Both the position numbers and the translations under genes were made by a program. The notes beneath the pieces are model-generated. The model was given only the letters and a program-made list of their open reading frames with translations. It was not told the DNA's origin and made no database searches. Of a stretch of DNA of 64,000 nucleotides, positions 7,798 through 16,478 are shown piece after piece. The stretch is from Marinobacterium alkalitolerans (GTDB lineage Bacteria > Pseudomonadota > Gammaproteobacteria > Pseudomonadales > Balneatricaceae), in assembly GCF_017776525.1 (NCBI RefSeq), contig NZ_JACVEW010000013.1, positions 1-64,000 of the forward strand, written 5' to 3'. Each line of letters starts with the position of its first letter. Position 1 is the stretch's first letter.

Positions 7798-9192
7798 TCA
7801 GATGATGCGGGAGAAATTGTTGCTCGGTTGCTGTTTCGGAATGTAGGCATCAAATGCCATGCAGATGCGTCGAATCAGCAGACGGCCTGCCGGTGTCACC
7901 TCAATTTTTTCCGGTGTCAGGGTGATCAGGCCGTCACGGGCAAACTGCTGCAACTCATCCTGTTCGTCTTTGAAGTAGCTGTCGAAAGCTTCACCAAAGG
8001 GCGCCATGATGGCAGTCTTGTCGAGTTTAAACTGGCAGATCAGCTGTGTAATCACGGCTCGGCGGATATGGTCATCCCGGGTCAGGGCGACACCGCGTTT
8101 GACCGCAAACTGCTGCTGACTGACGGCCTGTGTGTAGGCGCTCAGGTCATGCTCATTCTGATAGTAGACATCACCGATCTGGCTGATGGCCGAGACCCCC
8201 ATGGCCACCAGGTCACAATCCGAATGAGTCGTATATCCCTGGAAGTTTCGGTGCAGCTTGCCTTCGGCCTGAGCGATTGCGAGTTCGTCCTCGGGCTTGG
8301 CGAAGTGATCCATGCCGATATACACATAGCCTGCATCCAGCAGTCGCTGAATGGTGTGCTGCAGAATGTTCAGTTTGGCAGCGGCAGATGGCAGATCATC
8401 GGCACGGATATGTTTCTGGGAGCGGAACCGGTCGGGGAGGTGTGCATAGTTGAAGACCGACAAGCGGTCCGGGCTCATCTCGATGACGGTATCCAGCGTA
8501 TCGGCAAAGCTCGCCTCGGTCTGATGCGGCAGGCCGTAGATCAGGTCCATGTTGATGGACTTGAAGCCCAGCTCGCGAGAACGCGTCAGAATGGCGGCTG
8601 TCTGTTCGGTCGGCTGTACGCGGTTAACGGCTTCCTGGACCTGTGGATTGACATCCTGAACGCCCAGACTGATCCGGTTGAAGCCGATGTCGCGCAGCAC
8701 GCCGAGCGTGTCATGACTGGCTTCACGGGGGTCGATTTCGATGGAATAGTCGCCCTTGTCATCGTCACGCAGGCGGAAGTGCTTGCCCAGCATCTGCATG
8801 AGCTCACGCATCTGCTCGTCACTGATGAAGGTGGGAGTGCCGCCCCCCCAGTGAAGCTGATTGACAATGCGATCCTGGCTGTACCACTCGGCAAGCTGTG
8901 CCATCTCCTGGTACAGAGTATCGAGATAGGGTTGGGCCTTGTTGCGGTTGCGAGTGATAACCTTGTTGCAGGCACAGTAGTAACACACGTGCGCACAAAA
9001 GGGGATATGCACATACAGGGACAGTGGTGCGCTGGTGTCGGCCGTTTCCCGCGCCGTAGACAGGAGTGCTTCAGGTGCAAGCGGGCTGTCAAACTGGATG
9101 GCTGTCGGGTAGGACGTATAACGGGGGCCAGACAGGTCGTAACGGCGGATCAGGTCCAGATCCCAGCGGATATCAGTGTCTCGTTTCACCAC
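7798..9192 (-). CDS. hemN: Oxygen-independent coproporphyrinogen III oxidase
   Basis: This 464-residue radical SAM enzyme decarboxylates coproporphyrinogen III to protoporphyrinogen IX when oxygen is low, supplying heme for the adjacent cbb3 oxidase. The signature YVHIPFCAHVCYYCACN gives the CxxxCxxC cluster site plus the extra cysteine typical of HemN, and GGGTPTF follows. I use the GTG at 9192, which follows GAGGTTTT. A perfect FNR box and -10 hexamer lie upstream at class II spacing. Confidence 0.95.
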   Translation of the reverse strand: MVKRDTDIRWDLDLIRRYDLSGPRYTSYPTAIQFDSPLAPEALLSTARETADTSAPLSLYVHIPFCAHVCYYCACNKVITRNRNKAQPYLDTLYQEMAQLAEWYSQDRIVNQLHWGGGTPTFISDEQMRELMQMLGKHFRLRDDDKGDYSIEIDPREASHDTLGVLRDIGFNRISLGVQDVNPQVQEAVNRVQPTEQTAAILTRSRELGFKSINMDLIYGLPHQTEASFADTLDTVIEMSPDRLSVFNYAHLPDRFRSQKHIRADDLPSAAAKLNILQHTIQRLLDAGYVYIGMDHFAKPEDELAIAQAEGKLHRNFQGYTTHSDCDLVAMGVSAISQIGDVYYQNEHDLSAYTQAVSQQQFAVKRGVALTRDDHIRRAVITQLICQFKLDKTAIMAPFGEAFDSYFKDEQDELQQFARDGLITLTPEKIEVTPAGRLLIRRICMAFDAYIPKQQPSNNFSRII

Positions 9193-9222
9193 AAAACCTC
9201 ATGCATAGGTGGTCAGGTGCGC

Positions 9223-9264
9223 AGTATAGCGGCTTGGGGCATCAGCCGGGTTGATGAGTATCAA
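9223..9264 (-). promoter_or_regulatory. FNR/Anr class II promoter of hemN
   Basis: A perfect TTGAT-N4-ATCAA palindrome at 9251-9264 and a TATACT -10 hexamer (minus strand, 9223-9228) have the exact class II spacing, giving a start near 9216 and a leader of about 24 nt. The box lies inside the 3' end of the upstream TauE-like gene. Confidence 0.82.
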
Positions 9265-9928
9265 GCAAGGCCAACCATGGCAGCGTGAATACGCCAAACA
9301 GAATGACCAGGCCGCCTGCGGCCTGGCGTACGCCTCGTCGCTGGAGCAATTGACGCAATTGGCTGGCCAGCAGGGAGGTGGTCATCATAGCCGGCAGGGT
9401 ACCGAGGCCAAACAGCAGCATCAGGAGTCCGCTTTGCCAGGGGCTGCTGGCTGCGGTGCCCGACCAGATCAGGGTTGTATACACCAGTCCGCAGGGGAGC
9501 CAGCCCCAGAGCCCGCCCAGCAACAGGCATTTCCAGAGACGGTCGGCGGGGAGCAGCTTGCCTGTCCAGGGCTGGATATGGCGCCACAGCAGCTGGCCCA
9601 CACGTTCCAGGTAGGCGGCGCCCTGCCACCACTGGGCGATGTACAGGCCCATCACGATCATGACCGTGGCCGCGAACGTCCTAAGCACCAGCCCCAGTGA
9701 CTGGCCTTCTGACAGAAGGTGACCGAGCTGCCCAACCAAAAGGCCGGCAAGGGCATAACTGAGCAGGCGGCCCAGATTGAATGCCAGCAGAAAAACGGGT
9801 TGTCCGGCCTTGCCACCTGAAGACAGTGCCACGCTGCCGGCAATGCCGCCACACATGCCGATACAGTGAGTGCTGCCGGCAAGGCCGAACAGAACAGCGG
9901 CCAGCGCTATCGGCAACTCAGTGATCAA
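9242..9928 (-). CDS. TauE/SafE-like (UreH-type) membrane protein of the cco maturation cluster
   Basis: A 228-residue inner-membrane protein with about six helices. [15 protein letters not shown] near the N terminus, with His and two Cys, resembles a heavy-metal site and is typical of the family annotated as sulfite exporter TauE/SafE or DUF in cco clusters. It overlaps ccoS by four bases. Its location suggests a role in copper handling or cbb3 assembly; this is inference from context. Confidence 0.8.
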   Translation of the reverse strand: MITELPIALAAVLFGLAGSTHCIGMCGGIAGSVALSSGGKAGQPVFLLAFNLGRLLSYALAGLLVGQLGHLLSEGQSLGLVLRTFAATVMIVMGLYIAQWWQGAAYLERVGQLLWRHIQPWTGKLLPADRLWKCLLLGGLWGWLPCGLVYTTLIWSGTAASSPWQSGLLMLLFGLGTLPAMMTTSLLASQLRQLLQRRGVRQAAGGLVILFGVFTLPWLALLDTHQPG

Positions 9929-10122
9929 TCCTGTTGTCCTTCTTCCGGCTTCTTCTGACGTGCATCATCCGGGATAAGGTCGTCATCGTCGTCATACAGA
10001 ATGCGATGGGCCGGGGAGTCCAGGTCATCAAACTGCCCCTGCTTCACACTCCAGAAAAAAGCCCAGATGGCAACACTGGCCAGGATAATGGCAATGGGGA
10101 TCAGCAGATAGATTATGTCCAT
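9925..10122 (-). CDS. ccoS: Cbb3 oxidase maturation protein CcoS
   Basis: A 65-residue protein with one N-terminal transmembrane helix ([20 protein letters not shown]) and an acidic cytoplasmic tail rich in Asp. CcoS is needed for cofactor insertion into CcoN in Rhodobacter. The sequence [20 protein letters not shown] is the family core. It lies three bases after ccoI and overlaps the next gene. Confidence 0.93.
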   Translation of the reverse strand: MDIIYLLIPIAIILASVAIWAFFWSVKQGQFDDLDSPAHRILYDDDDDLIPDDARQKKPEEGQQD

Positions 10123-10125
10123 GAC

Positions 10126-12585
10126 TTAGCTCCGTGAGGCGGCTTTGACGCGGGGCGCCCGTGCCAGGCGCATGGCATTGCCCACTACAATGAGTGAGCT
10201 GGCAGACATGCCAACCGCTGCCATGTAGGGGGCGATAAAGCCCAGGGCTGCAAGTGGCAGCGCGACCAGGTTATACAGCAGGGCCCAGCTGAGGTTTTCG
10301 CGTATGACAAGGCGCGTTTTACGCGCCAGCATGATGCCCAGTGCCAGGCGCTGAAGCTCGCCGGAGATCAAGACGGCATCGGCGCTGGTCTTGGCCAGGT
10401 CTGTGGCGCTGCCCATCGCAATGGAGGTTCGGGCACCTGCCAGCACCGGGATGTCATTGATCCCGTCGCCGACCATGACAACACTGGCGCCAGATGATTG
10501 CAACTCAGTAATGTAGGCCAGTTTCTGGTCCGGTGACATGCCCTGATGCACGTCTGTAATCCCCAGTTCATCGGCGACGCGGTGGGCGGCCGCGGACTCG
10601 TCGCCGGTCAGCATGGCTACCTGAATCCCCCGGCCCTGCAGAAGGCGAATCAGCGTGCCGGCGTCCTGGCGAATCTGGTCATCCACTGCAAACCAGGCAA
10701 CGGGGCCTTCGGTATCGGCCAGCAGCAGCCATTGACGTGACTGATCAGGTGGCGCCGGGCGCTCGTCGTTATACAGCAGCGCGGCATAGGATGCCTTGCC
10801 GAGACGGTACTGGGTACCTTCAAACTGACCTTCAACACCGTCATTGACCTCAACGCGAATATCATTGGCCGGCTTGATGAAGAACGGGCGAAATGCCTGT
10901 GCGATCGGGTGTTCTGATGCCTGCTCCAGCGCGGCCGCAATCGTATAGGCATCCTGAGTGCCTTCGCGAAGTGGCACCATGTCCTGAATGCTCAGGTTGC
11001 CCTCGGTGAGAGTGCCTGTCTTGTCAAAGACAACGTGAGTGGCACTGGCCAGCCCTTCCAGTACATGGCCCCGTGTGATCAGGAGGCCCTGCTGGCGCAG
11101 GGTGCCGGTTGCTGCGGTGAGCGCCGTGGGCGTGGCCAGCGAAAGTGCGCAGGGGCAGGTGACCACCAGTACCGAGAGGGTGATCCAGAAGGCGTCTTCC
11201 GGGGCAATCATATACCAGGCTGATGCAACGCTGACCGAGGTTATCAGCACGGCCAGAACGAAGTAGCGAGCCACCCGGTCAGCCGTTTTCGCCGTGGCCG
11301 GTTTTTCCGACTGAGCCCGTTCGATCAGGCTGATGATCGCGGAAATGCGGGTATTCTGACCGGTTTCGGTAATGCGCACCTTGATCGGGTGTTCAACATT
11401 GATGGTGCCGCCCACCACGGTGCCGTCAACGCCGCGACTGACCGGCAGGTATTCTCCGGTCAGGGCCGACTCGTCGATGCTGGACTGGCCTTCAATGATG
11501 ATGCCATCAGCGGGAATGGTATGGCCGGGTTTGACCAGTACCAGATCGTCAACGCGCAGTTCAGAAGCGGGGATCAGGCGTTCTCGCCCGGACTCGAGCA
11601 GAGTTGCACTGCCCGGCAAAAGATCCATCAGGGCATTGCCGGCTCGGCCGGTTCTGTGGCGTGCCTGCATCTCGACAAAGCGCCCGATCAGCAGAAAAAA
11701 GGTGAACATTGTCACCGAGTCGAAATAGACTTCGCCCGTGTTGGTTACAGTGGCCCAGATGCTCGCCAGATAGGCGGCGCCAATGGCGATGGAGACGGGG
11801 ACGTCCATGCTCAGATGGAGCGTGCGGATATCACGCCAGGCTGCTACGAAAAAGGGTCGGGCAGAGTAGAGCACCACGGGAGTGGTAATAACGAGGCTGC
11901 TCCAGCGAATAAATTCAACAAAGCGGGCTTCCATATCCTGCAGTGCACCGGCATACAGAGCAACGGCCATCATCATAACCTGCATCATGCCGACACCCGC
12001 GATACCCAGTCGGCGGATGGCGCGTTTCTTTTCAGCCTCCAGCAGCTGCTCTTCCTTATTGGGGTGGAAGGGGTGGGCGCGATAGCCGATATGAATCACT
12101 TCGGCCAGCAGGCGACTGAGCGGTGTTTCTGAAGGGTTCCAGACCAGGCGTGCCCGGTGGTTGGTCAGGTTGACGCTGAACGACTCTACGCCCGGCTGGC
12201 GAGTCAGGTGGTGTTCAAGCAGCCAGACGCAGGCGGCGCAGGTGATCCCTTCGATCACGAGCGTGGCTTCTGAGCGCTCATCGGTCAGTCTGCGAACAAA
12301 GCCGGCCTGAATGGATTCGGTATCGTACAGCGCAAGTTCTTCATCCACCGGACCTGATGCCGAGCGATTATCGGGCGCAGGAGCCTTGCTGTCACGGTGT
12401 CGGTAGAAGTTGTCCAAACCACCATCCACGATGGTCTGAGAGACGGCCTGACACCCCGGGCAGCACATGGGCTGAGGGGTGCCGTTGATGACGGTCGTAT
12501 AGTCGGCGCCGGACGGGACTGGCAGACCGCAGTGATAGCAGTCCACCGCCTCAGCTTTCAGCGCATGTGAGGTCTTGGCGTTCAC
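10126..12585 (-). CDS. ccoI: Copper-translocating P1B-type ATPase for cbb3 assembly
   Basis: CcoI (FixI, CopA2-type) moves Cu+ out of the cytoplasm for delivery to the CcoN heme-copper centre. The 819-residue protein has an N-terminal cysteine-rich zone (CYHCGLP, CCPGC), a heavy-metal domain with GITCAACVW, the membrane copper motif TCPCALSLATP, the phosphorylation site DKTGTLTEG and the hinge GDGINDIPVL. It overlaps the ccoH stop by four bases, so translation is coupled. Confidence 0.95.
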   Translation of the reverse strand: MNAKTSHALKAEAVDCYHCGLPVPSGADYTTVINGTPQPMCCPGCQAVSQTIVDGGLDNFYRHRDSKAPAPDNRSASGPVDEELALYDTESIQAGFVRRLTDERSEATLVIEGITCAACVWLLEHHLTRQPGVESFSVNLTNHRARLVWNPSETPLSRLLAEVIHIGYRAHPFHPNKEEQLLEAEKKRAIRRLGIAGVGMMQVMMMAVALYAGALQDMEARFVEFIRWSSLVITTPVVLYSARPFFVAAWRDIRTLHLSMDVPVSIAIGAAYLASIWATVTNTGEVYFDSVTMFTFFLLIGRFVEMQARHRTGRAGNALMDLLPGSATLLESGRERLIPASELRVDDLVLVKPGHTIPADGIIIEGQSSIDESALTGEYLPVSRGVDGTVVGGTINVEHPIKVRITETGQNTRISAIISLIERAQSEKPATAKTADRVARYFVLAVLITSVSVASAWYMIAPEDAFWITLSVLVVTCPCALSLATPTALTAATGTLRQQGLLITRGHVLEGLASATHVVFDKTGTLTEGNLSIQDMVPLREGTQDAYTIAAALEQASEHPIAQAFRPFFIKPANDIRVEVNDGVEGQFEGTQYRLGKASYAALLYNDERPAPPDQSRQWLLLADTEGPVAWFAVDDQIRQDAGTLIRLLQGRGIQVAMLTGDESAAAHRVADELGITDVHQGMSPDQKLAYITELQSSGASVVMVGDGINDIPVLAGARTSIAMGSATDLAKTSADAVLISGELQRLALGIMLARKTRLVIRENLSWALLYNLVALPLAALGFIAPYMAAVGMSASSLIVVGNAMRLARAPRVKAASRS

Positions 12586-13097
12586 TGCGCGCTGAGGGTA
12601 TAGCTGAGTTGATCTTCAAAGGGAGGGTTGATCTCCAGACGTACCTGCCAGCTGTCGTCCATGGGGGCCAGAGACAGGTAGCGCTTGCTGGTGATGGTGC
12701 CTTGCAAGCTGGTCGCGTAGAGCCCTTTTCCATCCACGCTGCGCAGCGTCAGAATCTGGTCATATTTCTGGTGTGTCGGGTGAATGATGCTCAGGCGCAA
12801 CTGGTCTGGATAGCTGTTGAGCAGGCTATTGAGACGAAGGTTGGCATCACCCGTAACCATATCGAGTTTAAGGTCAGCCTGTACCTGAAGTTCACGGGCA
12901 TGGTCGGCACGCGAGGTGTCGATATTCATGCCACGGGCAACCTTGTAGTAATCCTCTTTTACCACCCCATCGCTGGTGGTAACTGCCACGTAGACGAATA
13001 TGCTGGCGTAAATCAGGACGGCAAATAATGGTGCAAGAACGAACCAGAGCCAGGGCTGCTTGAACCAGGGGGCGGGAGCTTGTTCGTGTGTATTCAT
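12582..13097 (-). CDS. ccoH: FixH/CcoH family cbb3 assembly protein
   Basis: A 171-residue membrane-anchored protein: one helix near residues 15-38 (WLWFVLAPLFAVLIYASIFVY), then DGVVKEDYYKVARGMNID, the FixH signature, and a periplasmic beta domain. CcoH helps assemble or stabilise the oxidase. The gene follows ccoG across a 70-bp gap with a GC-rich hairpin and overlaps ccoI. Confidence 0.9.
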   Translation of the reverse strand: MNTHEQAPAPWFKQPWLWFVLAPLFAVLIYASIFVYVAVTTSDGVVKEDYYKVARGMNIDTSRADHARELQVQADLKLDMVTGDANLRLNSLLNSYPDQLRLSIIHPTHQKYDQILTLRSVDGKGLYATSLQGTITSKRYLSLAPMDDSWQVRLEINPPFEDQLSYTLSAQ

Positions 13098-13115
13098 GAC
13101 ACTCCTTGAAATACA

Positions 13116-13138
13116 GGCGGCCGGAAGAACCGGCCGCC
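13116..13138. repeat. GC-rich hairpin between ccoG and ccoH
   Basis: A perfect nine-base-pair inverted repeat with an AAGAA loop. No strong T tract follows on the minus strand, so it may be a weak attenuator or a 3' stabiliser of the ccoG message rather than a full terminator. Confidence 0.6.
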
Positions 13139-13167
13139 ATTCTAACCCAAATCAGGCTGTGAAGGGA

Positions 13168-14595
13168 CTAGCGTTGAGGTATGGGACCAAGAAAACGGCT
13201 TTCAGTTTCCGTAACGATCGAACTGTTTTCCAGCGCCTCAACCTTGAACAGAATGTCAGAATTGCGGCCGGGCAGTGCGTCCGGTGCAATCTGCAGGCGG
13301 ACCGGGTAGGTCAGCAGCTCACCTGCGGAGACGGAGATCTCTGTCTCGCTGATCATATTGAGCCCGTCCAGTCCTGACACGGCGATACGGTACTGTCGGT
13401 CCTCCTGATCCTTGTTGGCAACCTTGAGGGTGTATACGTTCTCAATCATGCCGGAGGGCGTGGTCGTATAGAGCTCGCCGCGTTCACGAATAACGTCCAC
13501 CTCAAGTGGAACACGGTCCGCAATGGCCCAGGCAAAGGCGCCGAACATCACCATCAGGGCTGCGAAGTAGCCGATCAGGCGCGGGCGCAGCAAATGGGTT
13601 TTCTTGCCATTAAGGGCATGCTCAGTGGTGTAGCGTACCAGGCCAGGCTCATAGCCCATGCGTTCCATCATGTCGTCACAGGCATCCACGCAGGCTCCGC
13701 AGGCCACGCATTCGTACTGCAGACCATCACGAATGTCGATACCGACCGGACACACGTGTACACAGGCATGGCAGTCAATGCAGTCACCCAGACCGGCTGC
13801 ATCCTTGTCCGCGTTCTTCTTGCGCTTGCCACGCGGCTCGCCGCGCGCTTCGTCATAGGAGATGATCAGGGTGTCCTGGTCAAACATGACGCTCTGGAAG
13901 CGAGCATAGGGGCACATGTAGATACAGACCTGCTCGCGCAGCCAGCCGGCGTTGCCGTAGGTGGCAACGGTAAAGAACGCAAGCCACCAGGTCTCCCAGG
14001 GGCCCAGATCCCAGGTGAAGATGCTGGGGACCAGTTCACGAATGGGGGAGAAGTAGCCGACGAAGGCAATCGCAGACGCGGCGGCGATCAGGATCCAGAT
14101 CAGGTGCTTGGCACCTTTGCGCACGGCCTTTTCCTTGCTCATGGGCTGTTTGTCCATGCGCATGCGCTTGTTACGGTCGCCCTCGGTAACGCGCTCGGCC
14201 CAGATGAACAGCCAGGTCCAGACAAACTGAGGGCAGGCATAACCACACCAGAGTCGGCCGGCGAAGACCGTCACGAAGAAGAGTGTGAAGGCCAGAATGA
14301 TCAACAGCCAGGAAAGCAGCATGAAGTCCTGAGGCCAGAAGGTCATGCCAAAGATATGGAATTGGCGGTTCGGCAGGTCAAACAGAACTGCCTGTCGTCC
14401 GTCATATTGAATCCAGGAAACGCCATAGAACATCGCCAGCATGATAAAGCCGGAAATGATGCGGAAGTTTTTGAAGAAGCCCTTGTAGAACTTAACGTAA
14501 ATGTGTTCGCGCTTGGCGTAGAGGTTGTAGGTTTCGACTTCGCCTCCCTTGGCCTTTTTGCCAGGGGTGACATCCTTGACCGGTATCTGATTCAT
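13168..14595 (-). CDS. ccoG: Cbb3 oxidase accessory protein CcoG (4Fe-4S membrane ferredoxin)
   Basis: This 475-residue protein (also called RdxA or FixG) has about five transmembrane helices, NapH-like cysteine motifs (WCGYACPQ, CIYMCPYARFQ), two classical ferredoxin motifs (CIDCHACVHVCPVG and CVACGACVDAC) and a C-terminal immunoglobulin-like periplasmic domain. CcoG reduces copper for cbb3 biogenesis in Rhodobacter. It starts a maturation operon ccoG-H-I-S behind its own likely promoter. Confidence 0.95.
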   Translation of the reverse strand: MNQIPVKDVTPGKKAKGGEVETYNLYAKREHIYVKFYKGFFKNFRIISGFIMLAMFYGVSWIQYDGRQAVLFDLPNRQFHIFGMTFWPQDFMLLSWLLIILAFTLFFVTVFAGRLWCGYACPQFVWTWLFIWAERVTEGDRNKRMRMDKQPMSKEKAVRKGAKHLIWILIAAASAIAFVGYFSPIRELVPSIFTWDLGPWETWWLAFFTVATYGNAGWLREQVCIYMCPYARFQSVMFDQDTLIISYDEARGEPRGKRKKNADKDAAGLGDCIDCHACVHVCPVGIDIRDGLQYECVACGACVDACDDMMERMGYEPGLVRYTTEHALNGKKTHLLRPRLIGYFAALMVMFGAFAWAIADRVPLEVDVIRERGELYTTTPSGMIENVYTLKVANKDQEDRQYRIAVSGLDGLNMISETEISVSAGELLTYPVRLQIAPDALPGRNSDILFKVEALENSSIVTETESRFLGPIPQR

Positions 14596-14657
14596 GCCAG
14601 TACCTACTGCTGTTTAATATCGACAGGTCCACTCTAAATTCATTAGAGATACCGAAT

Positions 14658-14663
14658 ATTATA
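14658..14663 (-). promoter_or_regulatory. Perfect -10 hexamer upstream of ccoG
   Basis: TATAAT on the minus strand lies 62 bases before the ccoG start and just past the ccoP terminator, suggesting that ccoGHIS has its own promoter. No good -35 is seen 16-18 bases upstream and no FNR box is nearby. Confidence 0.4.
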
Positions 14664-14672
14664 CTAGGGCCC

Positions 14673-14710
14673 AAACAAAAAAGGCGACATGATTTGCATC
14701 ATGCCGCCTT
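14673..14710 (-). terminator. Intrinsic terminator after ccoNOQP
   Basis: Arms of 6+6 bp around one mismatch (14681-14693 with 14698-14710) have a four-base loop. On the minus strand the hairpin is followed by a T-rich tract. It separates the oxidase operon from the maturation operon. Confidence 0.88.
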
Positions 14711-14729
14711 GTCGTAAAGCGTATTGCGT

Positions 14730-15626
14730 TTACTTGTTGGACAGGCTGTAAACGTATGCTGCGATCAGGTGAATCTTGTCTTCAGACAGAAGATCCTTCT
14801 GAGCAGGCATCACGCCAGCACGGCCGGCACGGATAGTGTGAGCGATCTGCTTGAACTCACCACCATACAGCCAGATGTCGTCGGTCAGGTTGGGTGCACC
14901 CAGTGCCTGCATGCCCTTGCCTTCAGGGCCGTGGCAGGCGGTACACAGAGCCTGGAACTGCTTCTCACCGTTGGTGACATCAGTACCGGTTGCCGGCTCC
15001 ATGCCGCTCAGGGTCATGACATAGCTGGCTACGTCACGTACGCCGTCTTCGCCCAGAACATCAGCCCACGCCGGCATGCCGCCGTTACGGCCCTGAGTGA
15101 TGGTGTGCTTCAGAGTGGCAGGGTCGCCACCGTACAGCCAGTCATCATCGGTCAGGTTCGGGAAGCCAATGGCGCCTTGGCCCGCAGAGCCGTGACATAC
15201 GGCACAGTTGTTGGCAAACATGCGCTGACCCATTTTCAGGCCTTCTTCGTGTTCGGGCATCTGCAGCTCTTCGATTGAAAGGGCGGCATACTTGGCGAAC
15301 ACGGGGCGATACACTTCTTCAGCGTGCTGCATTTCACGCTCCCACTGGTTGTGAGAGGTCCAGCCCAGCAGGCCTTTGAAGTTACCCAGACCCGGGTACA
15401 GCATCAGGTAACCCAGACCGAAGATGACAGTTGCTACGAACATGTAGAACCACCACTGCGGCAGCGGGTTGTCATACTCTTCGATACCGTCGAAAGAGTG
15501 ACCTACAGTCTCTTCGGTCGTTTCCTTGAATTTCTCGCTCTTGCGTGTGGCAAGCAGCAGCCAGGTGCAGCCGAAGATGACTGCCAGGGTAATCACGGTT
15601 ACCCACGCGCTCCAGAAAGCACTCAT
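14730..15626 (-). CDS. ccoP: Cbb3-type cytochrome c oxidase subunit III (diheme CcoP)
   Basis: A 298-residue membrane-anchored diheme cytochrome c that passes electrons to CcoN. Two transmembrane segments at the N terminus are followed by two periplasmic c-type domains with heme motifs CAVCH and CTACH, each followed by the distal methionine segment (GMPAW, GVMPAQ). The length is normal. It overlaps ccoQ by four bases and ends 20 bases before a strong terminator. Confidence 0.96.
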   Translation of the reverse strand: MSAFWSAWVTVITLAVIFGCTWLLLATRKSEKFKETTEETVGHSFDGIEEYDNPLPQWWFYMFVATVIFGLGYLMLYPGLGNFKGLLGWTSHNQWEREMQHAEEVYRPVFAKYAALSIEELQMPEHEEGLKMGQRMFANNCAVCHGSAGQGAIGFPNLTDDDWLYGGDPATLKHTITQGRNGGMPAWADVLGEDGVRDVASYVMTLSGMEPATGTDVTNGEKQFQALCTACHGPEGKGMQALGAPNLTDDIWLYGGEFKQIAHTIRAGRAGVMPAQKDLLSEDKIHLIAAYVYSLSNK

Positions 15627-15829
15627 TTGTCGTCTCTCCTGTTATGGGCCCTGTCTTCTCGTTCAAGCTCTTCACGGCTCCGTTTGTCCTGCTCATCATC
15701 TTCAAATGGCAGTTGGGAAGCCTCATCGAACCGCTTTTTGTTACCGGGCAACAATACCCAGATAAACAGGCCGATGAACGTGATCAGCATTATGACCGGG
15801 ATGAAAGGGCCATAAACCTCGTAACTCAC
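15623..15829 (-). CDS. ccoQ: Cbb3-type cytochrome oxidase small subunit CcoQ
   Basis: A 68-residue protein with one transmembrane helix (FIPVIMLITFIGLFIWVLLP) and a charged cytoplasmic tail. CcoQ stabilises the oxidase and may shield it from oxygen damage in some species. It lies six bases after ccoO and overlaps ccoP, as in other ccoNOQP operons. Confidence 0.93.
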   Translation of the reverse strand: MSYEVYGPFIPVIMLITFIGLFIWVLLPGNKKRFDEASQLPFEDDEQDKRSREELEREDRAHNRRDDK

Positions 15830-15835
15830 TGAAAA

Positions 15836-16456
15836 TTACCGCTTGTTGGTATAAACAGAGTGCGTTTTACCCAGCGACTGGAGGTAGGCAACCAGAGCAT
15901 CAATCTCGGTTTTACCCTGCACCTCGTCACGGGCTGCGCTGATCTGTTCATCAGTGTACGGTACGCCCAGCTTACGCAGCGCTTCCATCTTCGCTGCAGT
16001 GTCCTTGCCGCTCAGCTTGTTTTCAAACAGCCAGGGGTAGGACGGCATTTTGGACTCGGGTACAACGTCACGCGGGTTGTACAGGTGAGCCTTCTGCCAA
16101 GCATCGGAGTAACGACCACCAACACGTGCCAGGTCAGGACCCGTACGCTTGGAGCCCCACAGGAACGGGTGTTCCCATACGTGCTCGTTGGCGGTGGAGT
16201 AGTGACCGTAACGCTCGGTTTCAGCACGGAACGGACGGATCATCTGAGTGTGGCAGACGTGGCAGCCTTCCTTGATGTAGATGTCGCGACCTTCCAGTTC
16301 CAGTGCGCTGTAGGTGCGCAGGCCTTCAATCGGCTTGGTGGTCGAACTCTGGAAGAACAGAGGTACGATTTCCGCCAGGCCGCCGCCGCTGATCACGATG
16401 ATGATCAGCAGGATCATGAGGCCGATATTCTTTTCAATCGTTTCGTGTTTGATCAT
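15836..16456 (-). CDS. ccoO: Cbb3-type cytochrome c oxidase subunit II (monoheme CcoO)
   Basis: A 206-residue subunit anchored by one N-terminal helix ([23 protein letters not shown]). The periplasmic c-type heme motif is [12 protein letters not shown], and [22 protein letters not shown]-like sequence and MPSYPWL give the family core and heme ligand region. The gene follows ccoN after 22 bases. Confidence 0.96.
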   Translation of the reverse strand: MIKHETIEKNIGLMILLIIIVISGGGLAEIVPLFFQSSTTKPIEGLRTYSALELEGRDIYIKEGCHVCHTQMIRPFRAETERYGHYSTANEHVWEHPFLWGSKRTGPDLARVGGRYSDAWQKAHLYNPRDVVPESKMPSYPWLFENKLSGKDTAAKMEALRKLGVPYTDEQISAARDEVQGKTEIDALVAYLQSLGKTHSVYTNKR

Positions 16457-16478
16457 TGCTATCTGCTCCTCGTCTCAA

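Noticed and set aside
7765-9288. Plus-strand frame of 507 codons opposite hemN
   Set aside because: hemN is certain from its radical SAM motif and promoter; the other frame has no recognisable domain.
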